Shown here: positions 34,713 through 43,829 of the stretch, in pieces
Layout: each line of letters starts with the position of its first letter
How positions within the stretch are numbered: the stretch's first letter is position 1
Source: an uncultured cyanobacterium
GTDB lineage: Bacteria > Cyanobacteriota > Cyanobacteriia > Cyanobacteriales > Nostocaceae
Length of the DNA stretch: 59,568 nucleotides
Direction: 5' to 3'
Assembly: GCA_903848645.1 (NCBI GenBank)
Contig: CAINGU010000009.1
Location: 1 to 59,568, forward strand
Program-made: the position numbers and the translations under genes
The notes under the pieces: model-generated
Told to the model about the DNA's origin: nothing
The model's input: only the letters and a program-made list of their open reading frames with translations
Databases searched by the model: none

Positions 34713-36011
34713 TTACTTTACTCCCTGTAGTAAATAAGTCATCATTTCCCCTTTACCTTTAATCTTAATTAAACCCCGTTTTTCCAACAAATATTTATCT
34801 TTTAATAACTGATAAGTAGCTTCACAAATTTGGATATGATCCGGTATACCATGAGATTCCATTCTACTAGCTGTATTCACAGTATCACCCCACAAATCAT
34901 AGGCAAATTTCTTTAACCCAATTACCCCAGCTACCACAGGACCCGTACTAATACCCATCCGAATCTGAAAAGATAGATTATTTTGTTGATTAAATTCCTG
35001 GACAGATTTTTGCATATCCAATGCCATATTTGCTATAGCTAAAGCATGATCACTGCGATAATTAGGTAAACCAGCAACAGCCATATAAGCATCACCAATT
35101 GTCTTAATTTTTTCTATACCATGAATTTCTGCCAATTCATCAAATAAACAAAATATTTGATTTAATAATTCTACCAATTCTGGTGGTGATGTATGAGTTG
35201 ATAATTCTGTAAAACCAACAATATCAGCAAATAATACTGTCACTGCATGAAAACTGTCAGCAATAGTAGTAGGTTGTAGTTTTAATTGTTTAGCAATTAC
35301 CGCAGGTAAAATATTTAATAATAGCCGTTCTGATTGTTCTTGGGCAATTTCTAATTCTCTTTTAGCTCGAAATTCTTTTTTTCTAAGTTTCTCATATAAA
35401 TAAACAGAGAAAACACAAACTATCCCCGTCCAAAATAAATATAAACCTTGTTCTATATAATGGGACATTGGATATTTAAAGGTAGGTCTATATATTAGAT
35501 ATATTCCTAAATACCAAACAATTGTTCCTACTTGTCCTATTAAATGTATCCGCCATTTGACAGGAATAATTGTTGCTTGAGTAATAAACATCAAGTTCCA
35601 AATATTTGTCATTGGTTCAACATAATTAAACAATAAAGCTGTAGAAAGTTGAATAGTACAAGTTGCTGACCAACATAACCCTAAAAAAAACATATCTAAA
35701 TAACGACGTGCTAGAGGTGTTTTACATAACAACCAGCACAGAATAATAAAAAATTCAAGTAATAACCCAATTTTGAGCGCGTATATTTTTTGAGATATTC
35801 CTTCATTTACCCACATAAAAAAAGCAGTCAGAGTTAAGCCAATAATCATCATCAGTTTGGCTTGTAATTCTAAGCGGTTAAGTAGGAAAGTTTTACGCTG
35901 TTCTCTATAGGATTGGGCAAAGTTTTCATCTGTCTCAAAATCCAATAATTCTGGGCTGACAATTGCCTCTAGCTGGGTTCTGATAGCATTGATATTAGTC
36001 ATCTTGCCCAT
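34713..36011 (-). CDS. Membrane adenylate/guanylate cyclase (class III)
   Basis: 432 residues. Several membrane helices (LMMIIGLTLTAFFMWV, IGLLLEFFIILCWLL, YLFWTGIVCVFSVYLYE) are followed by a class III cyclase domain with metal Asp residues VLFADIVGFTEL and IGDAYMAV, adenine-type Lys in EKIKTIGD and DLWGDTVNTASRM. It is convergent with the globin fusion gene (36-base gap) and divergent from the helicase gene. A second cyclase within 7 kb of the first. ATG at 36011 may be replaced by 36002. Confidence 0.88.
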   Translation of the reverse strand: MGKMTNINAIRTQLEAIVSPELLDFETDENFAQSYREQRKTFLLNRLELQAKLMMIIGLTLTAFFMWVNEGISQKIYALKIGLLLEFFIILCWLLCKTPLARRYLDMFFLGLCWSATCTIQLSTALLFNYVEPMTNIWNLMFITQATIIPVKWRIHLIGQVGTIVWYLGIYLIYRPTFKYPMSHYIEQGLYLFWTGIVCVFSVYLYEKLRKKEFRAKRELEIAQEQSERLLLNILPAVIAKQLKLQPTTIADSFHAVTVLFADIVGFTELSTHTSPPELVELLNQIFCLFDELAEIHGIEKIKTIGDAYMAVAGLPNYRSDHALAIANMALDMQKSVQEFNQQNNLSFQIRMGISTGPVVAGVIGLKKFAYDLWGDTVNTASRMESHGIPDHIQICEATYQLLKDKYLLEKRGLIKIKGKGEMMTYLLQGVK

Positions 36012-36060
36012 TTTGCGTTATGAGTAGTTAAATCAGTGTAACCGGATTGAGAGAAAATAA

Positions 36061-37617
36061 ATGGCTCGTCACCCGACTTTAACTTTTGATCGTGGCACAT
36101 TAATTTTACACCCACCACCACGAAGCAAAACTTGGATAGACTATGCAATTTGGGATGATAGAATTGAAAAATTCCGTATTCCTGCGATTAGATACCGTTC
36201 TTTAGTTGAAGCACTTCAAGCCGAAGCAACAGATTTTGTTGATGAAGCCAAGGCTTTTTATCCCCTAGAGTTGGTATCTAGCTTAGAAATGACACCCTAT
36301 CCCCATCAAAATGAGGCGTTAGCGGCTTGGAAACTGGCAGGACGACAGGGGGTAGTTGTGCTACCAACGGCAGCAGGTAAGACGTATTTAGCCCAAATGG
36401 CGATGCAAGCCACACCGCGCACCACGTTAATTGTCGTCCCCACCTTGGATTTAATGCACCAGTGGTATGCTCACTTAGTAGCAGCTTTTCCCGACGCAGA
36501 AATAGGGTTATTGGGGGGTGGTTCGCGGGATAGAACCGCAATTTTAGTTGCTACCTATGATAGTGCGGCAATTCACGCAGAAAGTTTAGGTAATAAATAT
36601 GCCTTGATAATTTTTGATGAATGCCACCATTTACCTACAGATTTTAACAGAGTTATTGCTGAATATGCGATCGCACCCTATCGCTTAGGACTTTCCGCAA
36701 CCCCGGAACGCACAGATGGTAAACACGCAGATTTAAATATTCTCATTGGTAAAGAAGTTTATCGTAAATGCGCTGAAGATTTAGCAGGAAAAGCTTTAGC
36801 GGCTCATGAAATTGTGCAAATTAAAGTTAAATTATCCCAACTAGAACGGGAAAAATACAATCAGTTAATTCAAACTCGCAATGATTTTTTAAAGCAATCA
36901 AAAATCTCTTTAGGAAATCTCCCAGGGTGGCAAATGTTTGTGCAAATGAGTGCGCGTTCTCAATCTGGACGGAGAGCCATGTTATCACATCGTCAAGCCA
37001 AAGAAATCGCTTTGGGAACTGATGGTAAAATCCGGGTACTTATAGATTTATTAGCCACCCATTATCCCGAAAGAATTTTAATTTTTACTGCTGATAATGC
37101 CACAGTTTATCGCATTTCTCAATATTTATTAATTCCGGCTATTACTCATCAAACACCAGTCAAAGAAAGGCATGAAATCTTAACTAAATTCAAATCAGGT
37201 GAATATAATACTTTAGTTGCTTCTAATGTCTTAAATGAAGGTGTGGATGTCCCCGCAGCTACTATTGCCATTATTTTATCAGGAACAGGTTCAACCAGGG
37301 AATATATTCAACGTTTGGGGAGAATATTGCGGAAAGGAAATTTAGCAAATAAACAAGCAATTTTATATGAAGTTATAGCCGAAGACACAAGCGAAGAGGG
37401 AACTTCAGCTAGACGCAGAGGAGAAAATAACAACCAAGAAGAAAAACCGCAAAAAGCAAATTTACAAGTTATTTATGGAACTGGAAATAAAAGCGATTTA
37501 AAAGCAGCAGAACAATTAGAAATTAATTATTCAACTAAAAAGAAAGATGTTACCAACAGACCTACTGATACACCGCCAAAACGGCGAGGAAATTATCCCA
37601 AAGAGACTGAAACTTGA
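36061..37617 (+). CDS. XPB/Rad25-like SF2 DNA helicase
   Basis: 518 residues. Helicase motifs: Q/I GVVVLPTAAGKTYLA (Walker A), LIIFDECHHL (DECH, motif II), LGLSATPER (motif III), NVLNEGVDVPAATIAI and QRLGRILRKG (motifs V and VI). The N-terminal damage-recognition-like segment and short length are typical of archaeal/bacterial XPB. The 3' end overlaps the next gene by 71 bases in another frame. With its Bax1-type partner it would unwind and cut damaged DNA, as in archaeal nucleotide-excision-like repair. Confidence 0.9.
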   Translation: MARHPTLTFDRGTLILHPPPRSKTWIDYAIWDDRIEKFRIPAIRYRSLVEALQAEATDFVDEAKAFYPLELVSSLEMTPYPHQNEALAAWKLAGRQGVVVLPTAAGKTYLAQMAMQATPRTTLIVVPTLDLMHQWYAHLVAAFPDAEIGLLGGGSRDRTAILVATYDSAAIHAESLGNKYALIIFDECHHLPTDFNRVIAEYAIAPYRLGLSATPERTDGKHADLNILIGKEVYRKCAEDLAGKALAAHEIVQIKVKLSQLEREKYNQLIQTRNDFLKQSKISLGNLPGWQMFVQMSARSQSGRRAMLSHRQAKEIALGTDGKIRVLIDLLATHYPERILIFTADNATVYRISQYLLIPAITHQTPVKERHEILTKFKSGEYNTLVASNVLNEGVDVPAATIAIILSGTGSTREYIQRLGRILRKGNLANKQAILYEVIAEDTSEEGTSARRRGENNNQEEKPQKANLQVIYGTGNKSDLKAAEQLEINYSTKKKDVTNRPTDTPPKRRGNYPKETET

Positions 37618-38761
37618 TCAAAAACATTTGAGTTTAGCGACTGATTTAATTAATTTTTTTCAGGAAGCAGTGGGGAAAACTCAAGGATTACTAGAACGTC
37701 AATTAGCAGACTTTGAAGGAGATACTACAGATTACCGCATGAAACGGGGTTTGGCTTATATTATTAAAAGTGGTTTTTGCACCTTTGAAATAGTTAGTCC
37801 TCTCGAACCACAAATGTTAAGAGCCAGGGTATTTACTTTAGCAGCAAAATCCGTTGCTAGTCTGGAATCAACGGATATTAATTTAAATAAAATTGCTGAT
37901 GATTTAAGCCAGGAACTCAACCAAGAAGTTTTACCTGATCAAATCCGCAACGGACTTTATGCTGATTTATCAGAAAATAAAATTTTAACTGCTTTTGATG
38001 CTCCTAAACCAGAAGATGTTTTACATCGTTATAATTTATCTCAAATCCAAGGAGTTTTTTATAAAGCTAGTCAATTAGTATTAAATGCTCATCGTAATGT
38101 TCCCGGAGAATATAAACTCTTATTTCGCTATTTAAAACTATTTCAATTAATGGCTTATATTGAAGGTGATGCTGATCATGGTTTTACAATTAGTGTAGAT
38201 GGTCCCACCAGTTTATTTACTCCCAGCACTCGCTACGGTTTAGCTATAGCCAAATTAATTCCCGCTTTACTTCATGTTACTAAATGGAGTTTATCTGCAA
38301 TCTTACAAACCCGTGATTTTTACACAAATGAACCGAGAATAGGACGTTTTACCCTTAATTCTGAATGTGGATTAGTCTCTCACTATCCTCCAGGTAAACC
38401 CTATGACAGTATGTTAGAGGAATCTTTTGCTAGTAAGTGGGATGCTTTAAAAAGTGGTTGGATCTTAGAACGAGAAGTTGATTTAATTCCCATTCCTGGT
38501 AGTGTAATGATTCCCGATTTTCGCCTAGTTCATCCAGATGGACGCGTGTTTATTTTAGAAATTGTAGGCTATTGGCGACCAGAATATTTACAAAAGAAAT
38601 TTGCTCAAGTCAGAAAGGCTAATTGTGATAATTTAATTTTAGCAATTTCCGAAAGATTAAACTTAGAAAAAGCCGGCGTAAAACTAGATAATGTACCCGC
38701 GAGAATTATTTGGTTTAAAGAAAAACTCTTACCAAAATCCGTATTAGCTGTTATGGAATAA
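37547..38761 (+). CDS. Bax1-type nuclease (DUF790), partner of XPB
   Basis: 404 residues. Begins MLPTDLLIHRQNGEEIIPKRL, the standard DUF790 start, which settles the start at 37547 inside the helicase gene. The C-terminal half contains the nuclease-like stretch SKWDALKSGWILEREVDLIP and IPDFRLVHPDGRVFILEIVGYW: Asp and Glu plus Lys match a PD-(D/E)XK-type site. Archaeal Bax1 binds XPB and cuts DNA near a bubble; the large overlap points to coupled synthesis. Frequent in cyanobacteria, known best in archaea. Confidence 0.9.
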   Translation: MLPTDLLIHRQNGEEIIPKRLKLDQKHLSLATDLINFFQEAVGKTQGLLERQLADFEGDTTDYRMKRGLAYIIKSGFCTFEIVSPLEPQMLRARVFTLAAKSVASLESTDINLNKIADDLSQELNQEVLPDQIRNGLYADLSENKILTAFDAPKPEDVLHRYNLSQIQGVFYKASQLVLNAHRNVPGEYKLLFRYLKLFQLMAYIEGDADHGFTISVDGPTSLFTPSTRYGLAIAKLIPALLHVTKWSLSAILQTRDFYTNEPRIGRFTLNSECGLVSHYPPGKPYDSMLEESFASKWDALKSGWILEREVDLIPIPGSVMIPDFRLVHPDGRVFILEIVGYWRPEYLQKKFAQVRKANCDNLILAISERLNLEKAGVKLDNVPARIIWFKEKLLPKSVLAVME

Positions 38762-38799
38762 GGGAGTCAGGAGAAAGAAGAAAGAAGAAGATAATTCTC

Positions 38800-38878
38800 T
38801 CCCTGTTCCCTGTTCCCTGTTCCCTGTTCCCTGTTCCCTGTTCCCTGTTCCCTGTTCCCTGTTCCCTGTTCCCTGTTC
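38800..38878. repeat. STRR: about eleven tandem copies of a heptamer
   Basis: TCCCTGT repeated without breaks over 79 bases, from 38800 to 38878. Short tandemly repeated repetitive (STRR) heptamers are characteristic of heterocyst-forming cyanobacteria and are usually intergenic. It separates the Bax1 gene from the next gene. Function unknown; length likely varies between strains. Confidence 0.95.
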
Positions 38879-38963
38879 ATTACACTTCATTGCGAAACAA
38901 GAAGCTAGGTAAAAAACATGATAACGTCTGATCTAGTCAAGCGATTACACAAAGGAGAACCCA

Positions 38964-39170
38964 GTGGCAATGGAATCAAATGTACTAACGGGCGCAACTG
39001 TAGATAATCAAGATATTAGTGAATATGTTGCTCATTTACAGTTGCACATGACGCTACAAGCTCGCAATGTGGTTCCCAGCTTCAAACAGAAAGTAGAAGA
39101 TAGTCGTCAGCAATTACTTCATCAAACCCAAGCCGACTTTGAAAAATTCGCTTCTCGTCAAAGTCTATAG
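38964..39170 (+). CDS. Small hypothetical cyanobacterial protein (68 aa)
   Basis: Starts GTG at 38964 after an excellent ribosome-binding site (AAAGGAGAACCCA), or ATG at 38970. Composition is helical and polar (YVAHLQLHMTLQARNVVP, VEDSRQQLLHQTQADFEKF), with no signal peptide or membrane helix. I do not recognise the family. The strong site suggests a real, well-expressed gene. It stands alone after the STRR. Confidence 0.65.
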   Translation: MAMESNVLTGATVDNQDISEYVAHLQLHMTLQARNVVPSFKQKVEDSRQQLLHQTQADFEKFASRQSL

Positions 39171-39394
39171 ATTTAAAAGCATTTCTACCAGAATTAGCAT
39201 AGAATAGAAGCAGATATTGTAGTTTTCACCCCAAGGGTATACTGGCAACTTCTGCTTTTTATATTTTTTTTACGCATTTAGTTAAGAAAATCACTCTTTG
39301 GGAGCAAGACCTAAGAGAAAAAAGCCGTTAAAATAATTGCAGTATTACATCACAAATCATATTTTTTAAAGGTTAAATGGCGGCTTGAATCAAA

Positions 39395-40642
39395 ATGACT
39401 TCACTACTCCCTCGAAACCTCAGCGTTGTTATCCGACCAGTCCAACATAGGGATTTGGACGGAATTGATCGCTTAACTCAAGAATCATTGTCCCATCTTT
39501 CTGCCCAAGAAGCTGGTGCAGCTATGCAACAAATGCAATGGCTAAGACGCTGGTATGGGTTACTCAAATTCTTAAGTTGGTTTCCTAACCCATTACAGTA
39601 CCGCTTCTGGGGCTATGTTGCCGAACAGGGACGGATACTGTTGGGAATGATTCAAGTATCACCATTTAACCGAACCCGCAGCACTTGGCGAATTGACAAA
39701 GTGATGTTAGCAGGTACTGGCGATAGAATGGGAGTAGGTTCACAACTACTGCGCCATTGCTTTGAATCAATTTTAGAAGCGCGAACTTGGATATTAGAAG
39801 TTAATATCAATGACGTTGATGCCTTAGCACTGTATCGGCATAATGGATTTCAACGTTTAGCAGAAATGACCTACTGGGAAATTAGTCCCCAGTTATTAGC
39901 GGAATTAATCCAAACTGAACCAGATTTACCCAACCTTTTACCAGTAAGTAATGCTGATGCTCCGTTGCTATATCAACTAGATACAGCATCAATGCCACCT
40001 TTGGTACGCCAAGTATTTGATCGTCACACCCATGACTTTAAAACCACTTTGTTTGGGGCTATTACTGATGCTATCAAGCAGTGGATGACAAAAACGGAAG
40101 TTGTGAGTGGTTATGTCTTTGAACCCCAGCGGAAAGCAGCCATTGGTTATTTCCAGGTGCAAATTGATCGCACAGGTAACAATCCTCATGTAGCAACTCT
40201 TACAGTTCATCCAGCTTATACTTGGTTGTATCCTGAACTATTATCTCAATTAGCCCGGATTGCCCAAGATTTTCCCCAACAAGGATTACAACTAGCTTCT
40301 TCAGATTATCAACCAGAGAGAGAAGAATATTTAGAGCGGATTGGGGCTAAACGCAAAGAACATACCCTGATCATGTCTCGTTCCGTCTGGCATAAACTGC
40401 GAGAATCGAAATTTGTCTCCCTAGAAGGGATTCAGTGGCAAGAAATGTTACAAGGACTGCAACCAACCCGGAAACCTATCCCTGGGGGGATGTCATGGAT
40501 GCCGCAAACACAGCAGGTACAGCCAGAAAGAGCTATACCGATGCAGTCAGAAATTGTGGCTTTTACTCATCAAAACTCTAATATAATAGATACACCTTCT
40601 CCATTAGAGTCAGCCGCAGATGAATCCCAGGAGCAACAATAG
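39395..40642 (+). CDS. GNAT-family acetyltransferase, large (415 aa)
   Basis: An N-terminal GNAT domain (LSVVIRPVQHRDLDGIDRL; acetyl-CoA loop MGVGSQLLRHCF; tail ALYRHNGFQRLA) followed by a second, GNAT-like half (GYFQVQIDRTGNNPHVATLTVHP) and a low-complexity tail. Double-domain GNATs of this kind are common in cyanobacteria. Substrate unknown. The 3' end overlaps ruvX by 23 bases, and ruvX, DUF3727 and yqeG follow on the same strand. Confidence 0.85.
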   Translation: MTSLLPRNLSVVIRPVQHRDLDGIDRLTQESLSHLSAQEAGAAMQQMQWLRRWYGLLKFLSWFPNPLQYRFWGYVAEQGRILLGMIQVSPFNRTRSTWRIDKVMLAGTGDRMGVGSQLLRHCFESILEARTWILEVNINDVDALALYRHNGFQRLAEMTYWEISPQLLAELIQTEPDLPNLLPVSNADAPLLYQLDTASMPPLVRQVFDRHTHDFKTTLFGAITDAIKQWMTKTEVVSGYVFEPQRKAAIGYFQVQIDRTGNNPHVATLTVHPAYTWLYPELLSQLARIAQDFPQQGLQLASSDYQPEREEYLERIGAKRKEHTLIMSRSVWHKLRESKFVSLEGIQWQEMLQGLQPTRKPIPGGMSWMPQTQQVQPERAIPMQSEIVAFTHQNSNIIDTPSPLESAADESQEQQ

Positions 40643-41120
40643 CGTGATCTATCAACAGCAATCTCAATCATTTATCTCCGCTTTAGGCGTGGATGTTGGT
40701 AGTAAACGCATCGGTTTAGCGGGATGTGATGGGACTGGTTTAATTGCTACTGGTATCACCACAATTGAGCGTAGGTCTTTTGTCGAAGATGTGGAGAAAA
40801 TTCAACAAATAGTCAATGAGCGACAAGTGCAAATTCTCGTTGTGGGTTTACCTTATTCAATGGATGGTACTATTGGCTTTCAAGCCCGTCATGTCCAAAA
40901 ATTTGCGGCTAGACTAGCGAATGCGCTCAAACTTCCTTTGGAATATATGGATGAACGATTAACTTCTTATCAAGCCGAACAACTGCTAATAGCTGAAAAT
41001 CGCTCCCCATCGAGGAATAAGGGTTTAATTGATCGCAAGGCTGCTGCATTGATTTTACAACAATGGTTAGATGCTAAACGGAGTTCGGTACAGAGATCAG
41101 TAGCATTTACTGATGAGTGA
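40620..41120 (+). CDS. ruvX: Holliday junction resolvase-like RuvX/YqgF
   Basis: 166 residues. RNase-H-like fold: ALGVDVGSKRIGLAGCD (first catalytic Asp), ILVVGLPYSMDGTIG, the DERLTSYQAEQLL Glu/Asp, and LIDRKAAALILQQWL with the final Asp. Expected length. Overlaps the upstream GNAT gene by 23 bases, so the pair is coupled. Processes 16S rRNA ends or Holliday junctions in relatives. Confidence 0.93.
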   Translation: MNPRSNNSVIYQQQSQSFISALGVDVGSKRIGLAGCDGTGLIATGITTIERRSFVEDVEKIQQIVNERQVQILVVGLPYSMDGTIGFQARHVQKFAARLANALKLPLEYMDERLTSYQAEQLLIAENRSPSRNKGLIDRKAAALILQQWLDAKRSSVQRSVAFTDE

Positions 41121-41246
41121 TCCCTTTTAACATGGTATTCTAAAAACTATTCTTCTATCTCTCAATTTATGGTTGACATCGGCTGTCATTTAGCGGTTCA
41201 ATGATTTCCATATTTAAGAGTATTGTTAAAGTTACATAATTCAGCT

Positions 41247-41819
41247 ATGTATTCATCTCCATTTTCTGAAGACAATGATCACGATTCCGAGAGTTCTCTG
41301 ATTTTGACAGATGAGCTAAAACGCACCCTAGAATGTTACATTGAGCATACGCTCCCAGTAGATGGGGAAAAATATGTTCTCCTTCTCCCTGTAGATGCAC
41401 CAATAGAAATCTTTGCTTGGCAAGCTGATGGTGACGAAGAAGAAGCTGTTTTAGTAGAAGATGATGAGATCATTGATGAAATTTTCGCCACTGCTCAAGC
41501 GGTTCTTTCCGAGCAAAACCTGATTCTCAAGAATACTGCTTATGCCTTAACTGTAGCAGGTGAGTTGCCTCCTGAAGATGAATCGAAATTCTTTACTTTA
41601 GAAATTGAAGATGAAGAAAATGGTTTAGAACCAGAGCAATTAATGGAAATTGCCACTTTTTACCATGAAGCACAAGAGTATGCAATTTATACTCCCCTCG
41701 ATCCCCTGCTATTTTTTGCCAGAATTACTAAAACGGGTGAACCAGAATTACTCTCTCCAGAAGAGTTTCGTAAATTTCAACCCCTGTTAGAAGAATATCT
41801 GTTTAATGAAGTTGAGTAA
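41247..41819 (+). CDS. DUF3727-family protein
   Basis: Start at ATG 41247 (MYSSPFSEDND) rather than the TTG at 41223. Strongly acidic (DGDEEEAVLVEDDEIIDEIF) with the family core LECYIEHTLPVDGEKYVLLLPVDAPIEIF and EYAIYTPLDPLLFFARI. DUF3727 is conserved in cyanobacteria and plastids beside ruvX and yqeG; its role is unknown. A hairpin terminator follows. Confidence 0.85.
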   Translation: MYSSPFSEDNDHDSESSLILTDELKRTLECYIEHTLPVDGEKYVLLLPVDAPIEIFAWQADGDEEEAVLVEDDEIIDEIFATAQAVLSEQNLILKNTAYALTVAGELPPEDESKFFTLEIEDEENGLEPEQLMEIATFYHEAQEYAIYTPLDPLLFFARITKTGEPELLSPEEFRKFQPLLEEYLFNEVE

Positions 41820-41829
41820 TTAGCATCAA

Positions 41830-41871
41830 AATCCAAGCATTCAGGATTCACCAAATCAGAATGCTTGGATT
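41830..41871 (+). terminator. Hairpin after the DUF3727 gene
   Basis: Perfect 13-base arms AATCCAAGCATTC (41830-41842) and GAATGCTTGGATT (41859-41871) with a 16-base loop. It lacks a long T-run, so it may weaken rather than fully stop transcription into yqeG. Confidence 0.6.
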
Positions 41872-41914
41872 CTTAATATGCCAGGGAGCAGGTTTAAACT
41901 GATTAAATAGAATT

Positions 41915-42448
41915 ATGACGCGCAACCATCTATTAGAGCCTAACTTGATGTTAGCAGGTTCAGTATTGACCCTGACTCCAGATGTAATCCAACAATATGG
42001 GCTGAAAGGTTTAGTATTGGATGTTGATGACACTTTAGTACCCATTACAGCAGGTTCTACTTTTCCCGAACTGCAAGCATGGGTAGCAGAAATTCGTACT
42101 TGTACAGCATTATGGTTAGTCAGTAATAATTTAAGTGAGGCGCGAATTGGTGGTATTGCTCGTTCTCTGAATTTACCTTACTACTTAGGTGCAGCTAAAC
42201 CCTCCCGCCGCAAAATTCGGGCTGCTTTGCAAGAGATGAATTTACCTGCACATCAAGTAGGCATGGTAGGCGATCGCTTGTTTACAGATGTCTTAGCTGG
42301 GAATCGTTTGGGAATGTTTACGATTTTAGTCGAACCAATTATCCATCCCGATTTTACTGCCCTCCGTTCCCATCCTATCCGCAATATTGAAGTTTGGATA
42401 TCAGAGATATTAGGCGCGTCTATTAAAGGTAAGCAATTAAAAATTTAG
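41915..42448 (+). CDS. YqeG-family HAD IIIA phosphatase
   Basis: 177 residues. HAD motif I is LVLDVDDTLVP, motif II-like LWLVSNNLSE, and motifs III/IV K-PSRRKIR and MVGDRLFTDVLAGNRLG. The opening (RNHLLEPNLMLAGSVLTLTPD) is YqeG-typical. Plant relative is a mitochondrial phosphatidylglycerophosphate phosphatase; the cyanobacterial enzyme may have that role (inferred). Conserved neighbour of DUF3727 and ruvX. Confidence 0.9.
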   Translation: MTRNHLLEPNLMLAGSVLTLTPDVIQQYGLKGLVLDVDDTLVPITAGSTFPELQAWVAEIRTCTALWLVSNNLSEARIGGIARSLNLPYYLGAAKPSRRKIRAALQEMNLPAHQVGMVGDRLFTDVLAGNRLGMFTILVEPIIHPDFTALRSHPIRNIEVWISEILGASIKGKQLKI

Positions 42449-42514
42449 GACTAGTACCGCAAGCCGGAAATTAACCAAGTATTAATTGCATCCTCCGCTA
42501 CTAGTTCTAAATTT
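42441..42514. terminator. Large bidirectional hairpin between convergent genes
   Basis: Arms of 19 bases, AAATTTAGGACTAGTACCG (42441) and CGCTACTAGTTCTAAATTT (42496), match at 17 positions. It sits between the yqeG stop and the methionine gamma-lyase-family stop, overlapping the yqeG stop region. A-rich and T-rich ends let it work in both directions. Confidence 0.65.
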
Positions 42515-42519
42515 ATTTT

Positions 42520-43764
42520 CTAGTTCAGCGCATCCATAGCCGCTTGTAAAGCTATAGATACATGAGTCCAATGAGTCCCCCCTTGGCAATAGACAATATA
42601 AGGCTCACGCAATGGACCATCTGCCGACAACTCTAAGGTACTCCCTTCAATAAATGTCCCCCCAGCCATAACTACTTGGCTTTCGTAGCCCGGCATATCA
42701 TCAGGAATGGGGTCGAGATAAGAACCTATGGGTGAACATTGTTGAATGGCTTTACAAAAGGCAATCAGCTTTTTAGCAGAACCGAGTTTAATCGCCTGAA
42801 TCACATCTCCTCTGGGGGCTAAAGGTGGGGGGTTGACGGGATAACCCAGTTTGTCAAATACATAACCTGTTAGGTATGTTCCTTTCATTGCTTCCCCTAC
42901 CATCTGCGGGGCTAAAAATAATCCTTGGAATAACAGGCGGTTTTGGTCAAAGGTTGCTCCACCTTCGCTCCCAATACCAGGGGCAGTAAGCCTACAAGCG
43001 GCGGCTTCTACTAGGTCAGCCCGACCAGCGATATAACCACCTGCACTCACGACTGTACCCCCAGGATTTTTAATCAATGAACCAGCCATTAAATCAGCAC
43101 CAACATGGGTTGGTTCTTGGGTTTCAATGAATTCGCCGTAGCAGTTATCTACAAAACAAACAGTGTGAGGATTTTGCTGTTTGACTATGTAAACAATTTT
43201 CTCTATGTCAGCTATAGAGAGGCTTGGCCGCCAGGAATATCCGCAGGAACGTTGAATTAATACTAACTTTGTATTTTCGGTAATACTAGTGCTTAAGGTT
43301 TGCCAATCTATTTTTCCTTGTTCAGTTAATTCCAATTGGCGGTATTTTATGCCAAAATCAATTAGAGAACCTTGGCCTTGTCCTCTCAAGCCAATCACCT
43401 CTTCCAAAGTATCGTAGGGAGAACCAACTACTGCTAACATTTCATCCCCAGGACGAAGTACACCATACAGCGCACAAGCGATCGCATGAGTTCCCGAAAC
43501 AAACTGCACTCGCACCACCGCAGCTTCAGCACCCATTACTTGGGCAAAAACTTTATCTAAAGTTTCTCGTCCTAAATCATCGTGTCCGTAGCCACTTACG
43601 CCTGCAAAATGATGTGCGCCTACTCGGTGATGACGAAAGGCATCTAATACTCTTTTAAGATTATGCTTGACCTGAGCGTCAATACCAGAAAAAATTTCTA
43701 ATAGTGCCTGTTCTGCTTCCCGCAGCCGTTCAAAGCTGTTCATCATTTCCTCATTCAAAAACAT
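42520..43764 (-). CDS. Methionine gamma-lyase family PLP protein (aluminium resistance-type)
   Basis: 414 residues, Cys/Met metabolism-type PLP fold but of the separate Met_gamma_lyase (PF06838) family. Visible: VSGYGHDDLGRETLDKVFAQ, FVSGTHAIACALYGVLRPGDE, CFVDNCYGEF (Asp to the pyridine N) and MAGSLIKNPGGTVV with the Schiff-base Lys. Function in cyanobacteria is not established. Start may be 43764 or the ATG seven codons later. Divergent from desC by 65 bases. Confidence 0.85.
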   Translation of the reverse strand: MFLNEEMMNSFERLREAEQALLEIFSGIDAQVKHNLKRVLDAFRHHRVGAHHFAGVSGYGHDDLGRETLDKVFAQVMGAEAAVVRVQFVSGTHAIACALYGVLRPGDEMLAVVGSPYDTLEEVIGLRGQGQGSLIDFGIKYRQLELTEQGKIDWQTLSTSITENTKLVLIQRSCGYSWRPSLSIADIEKIVYIVKQQNPHTVCFVDNCYGEFIETQEPTHVGADLMAGSLIKNPGGTVVSAGGYIAGRADLVEAAACRLTAPGIGSEGGATFDQNRLLFQGLFLAPQMVGEAMKGTYLTGYVFDKLGYPVNPPPLAPRGDVIQAIKLGSAKKLIAFCKAIQQCSPIGSYLDPIPDDMPGYESQVVMAGGTFIEGSTLELSADGPLREPYIVYCQGGTHWTHVSIALQAAMDALN

Positions 43765-43829
43765 AAAATAGATATGCGGATTTTCGGATCTCGCAGATTA
43801 GGCTGAACAATTTCTATTCAGGTTACTGC

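Noticed and set aside
38800-38878. CRISPR-like array
   Set aside because: Unit is 7 bases with no spacers; it is an STRR. No direct-repeat/spacer pattern was seen elsewhere in the window.
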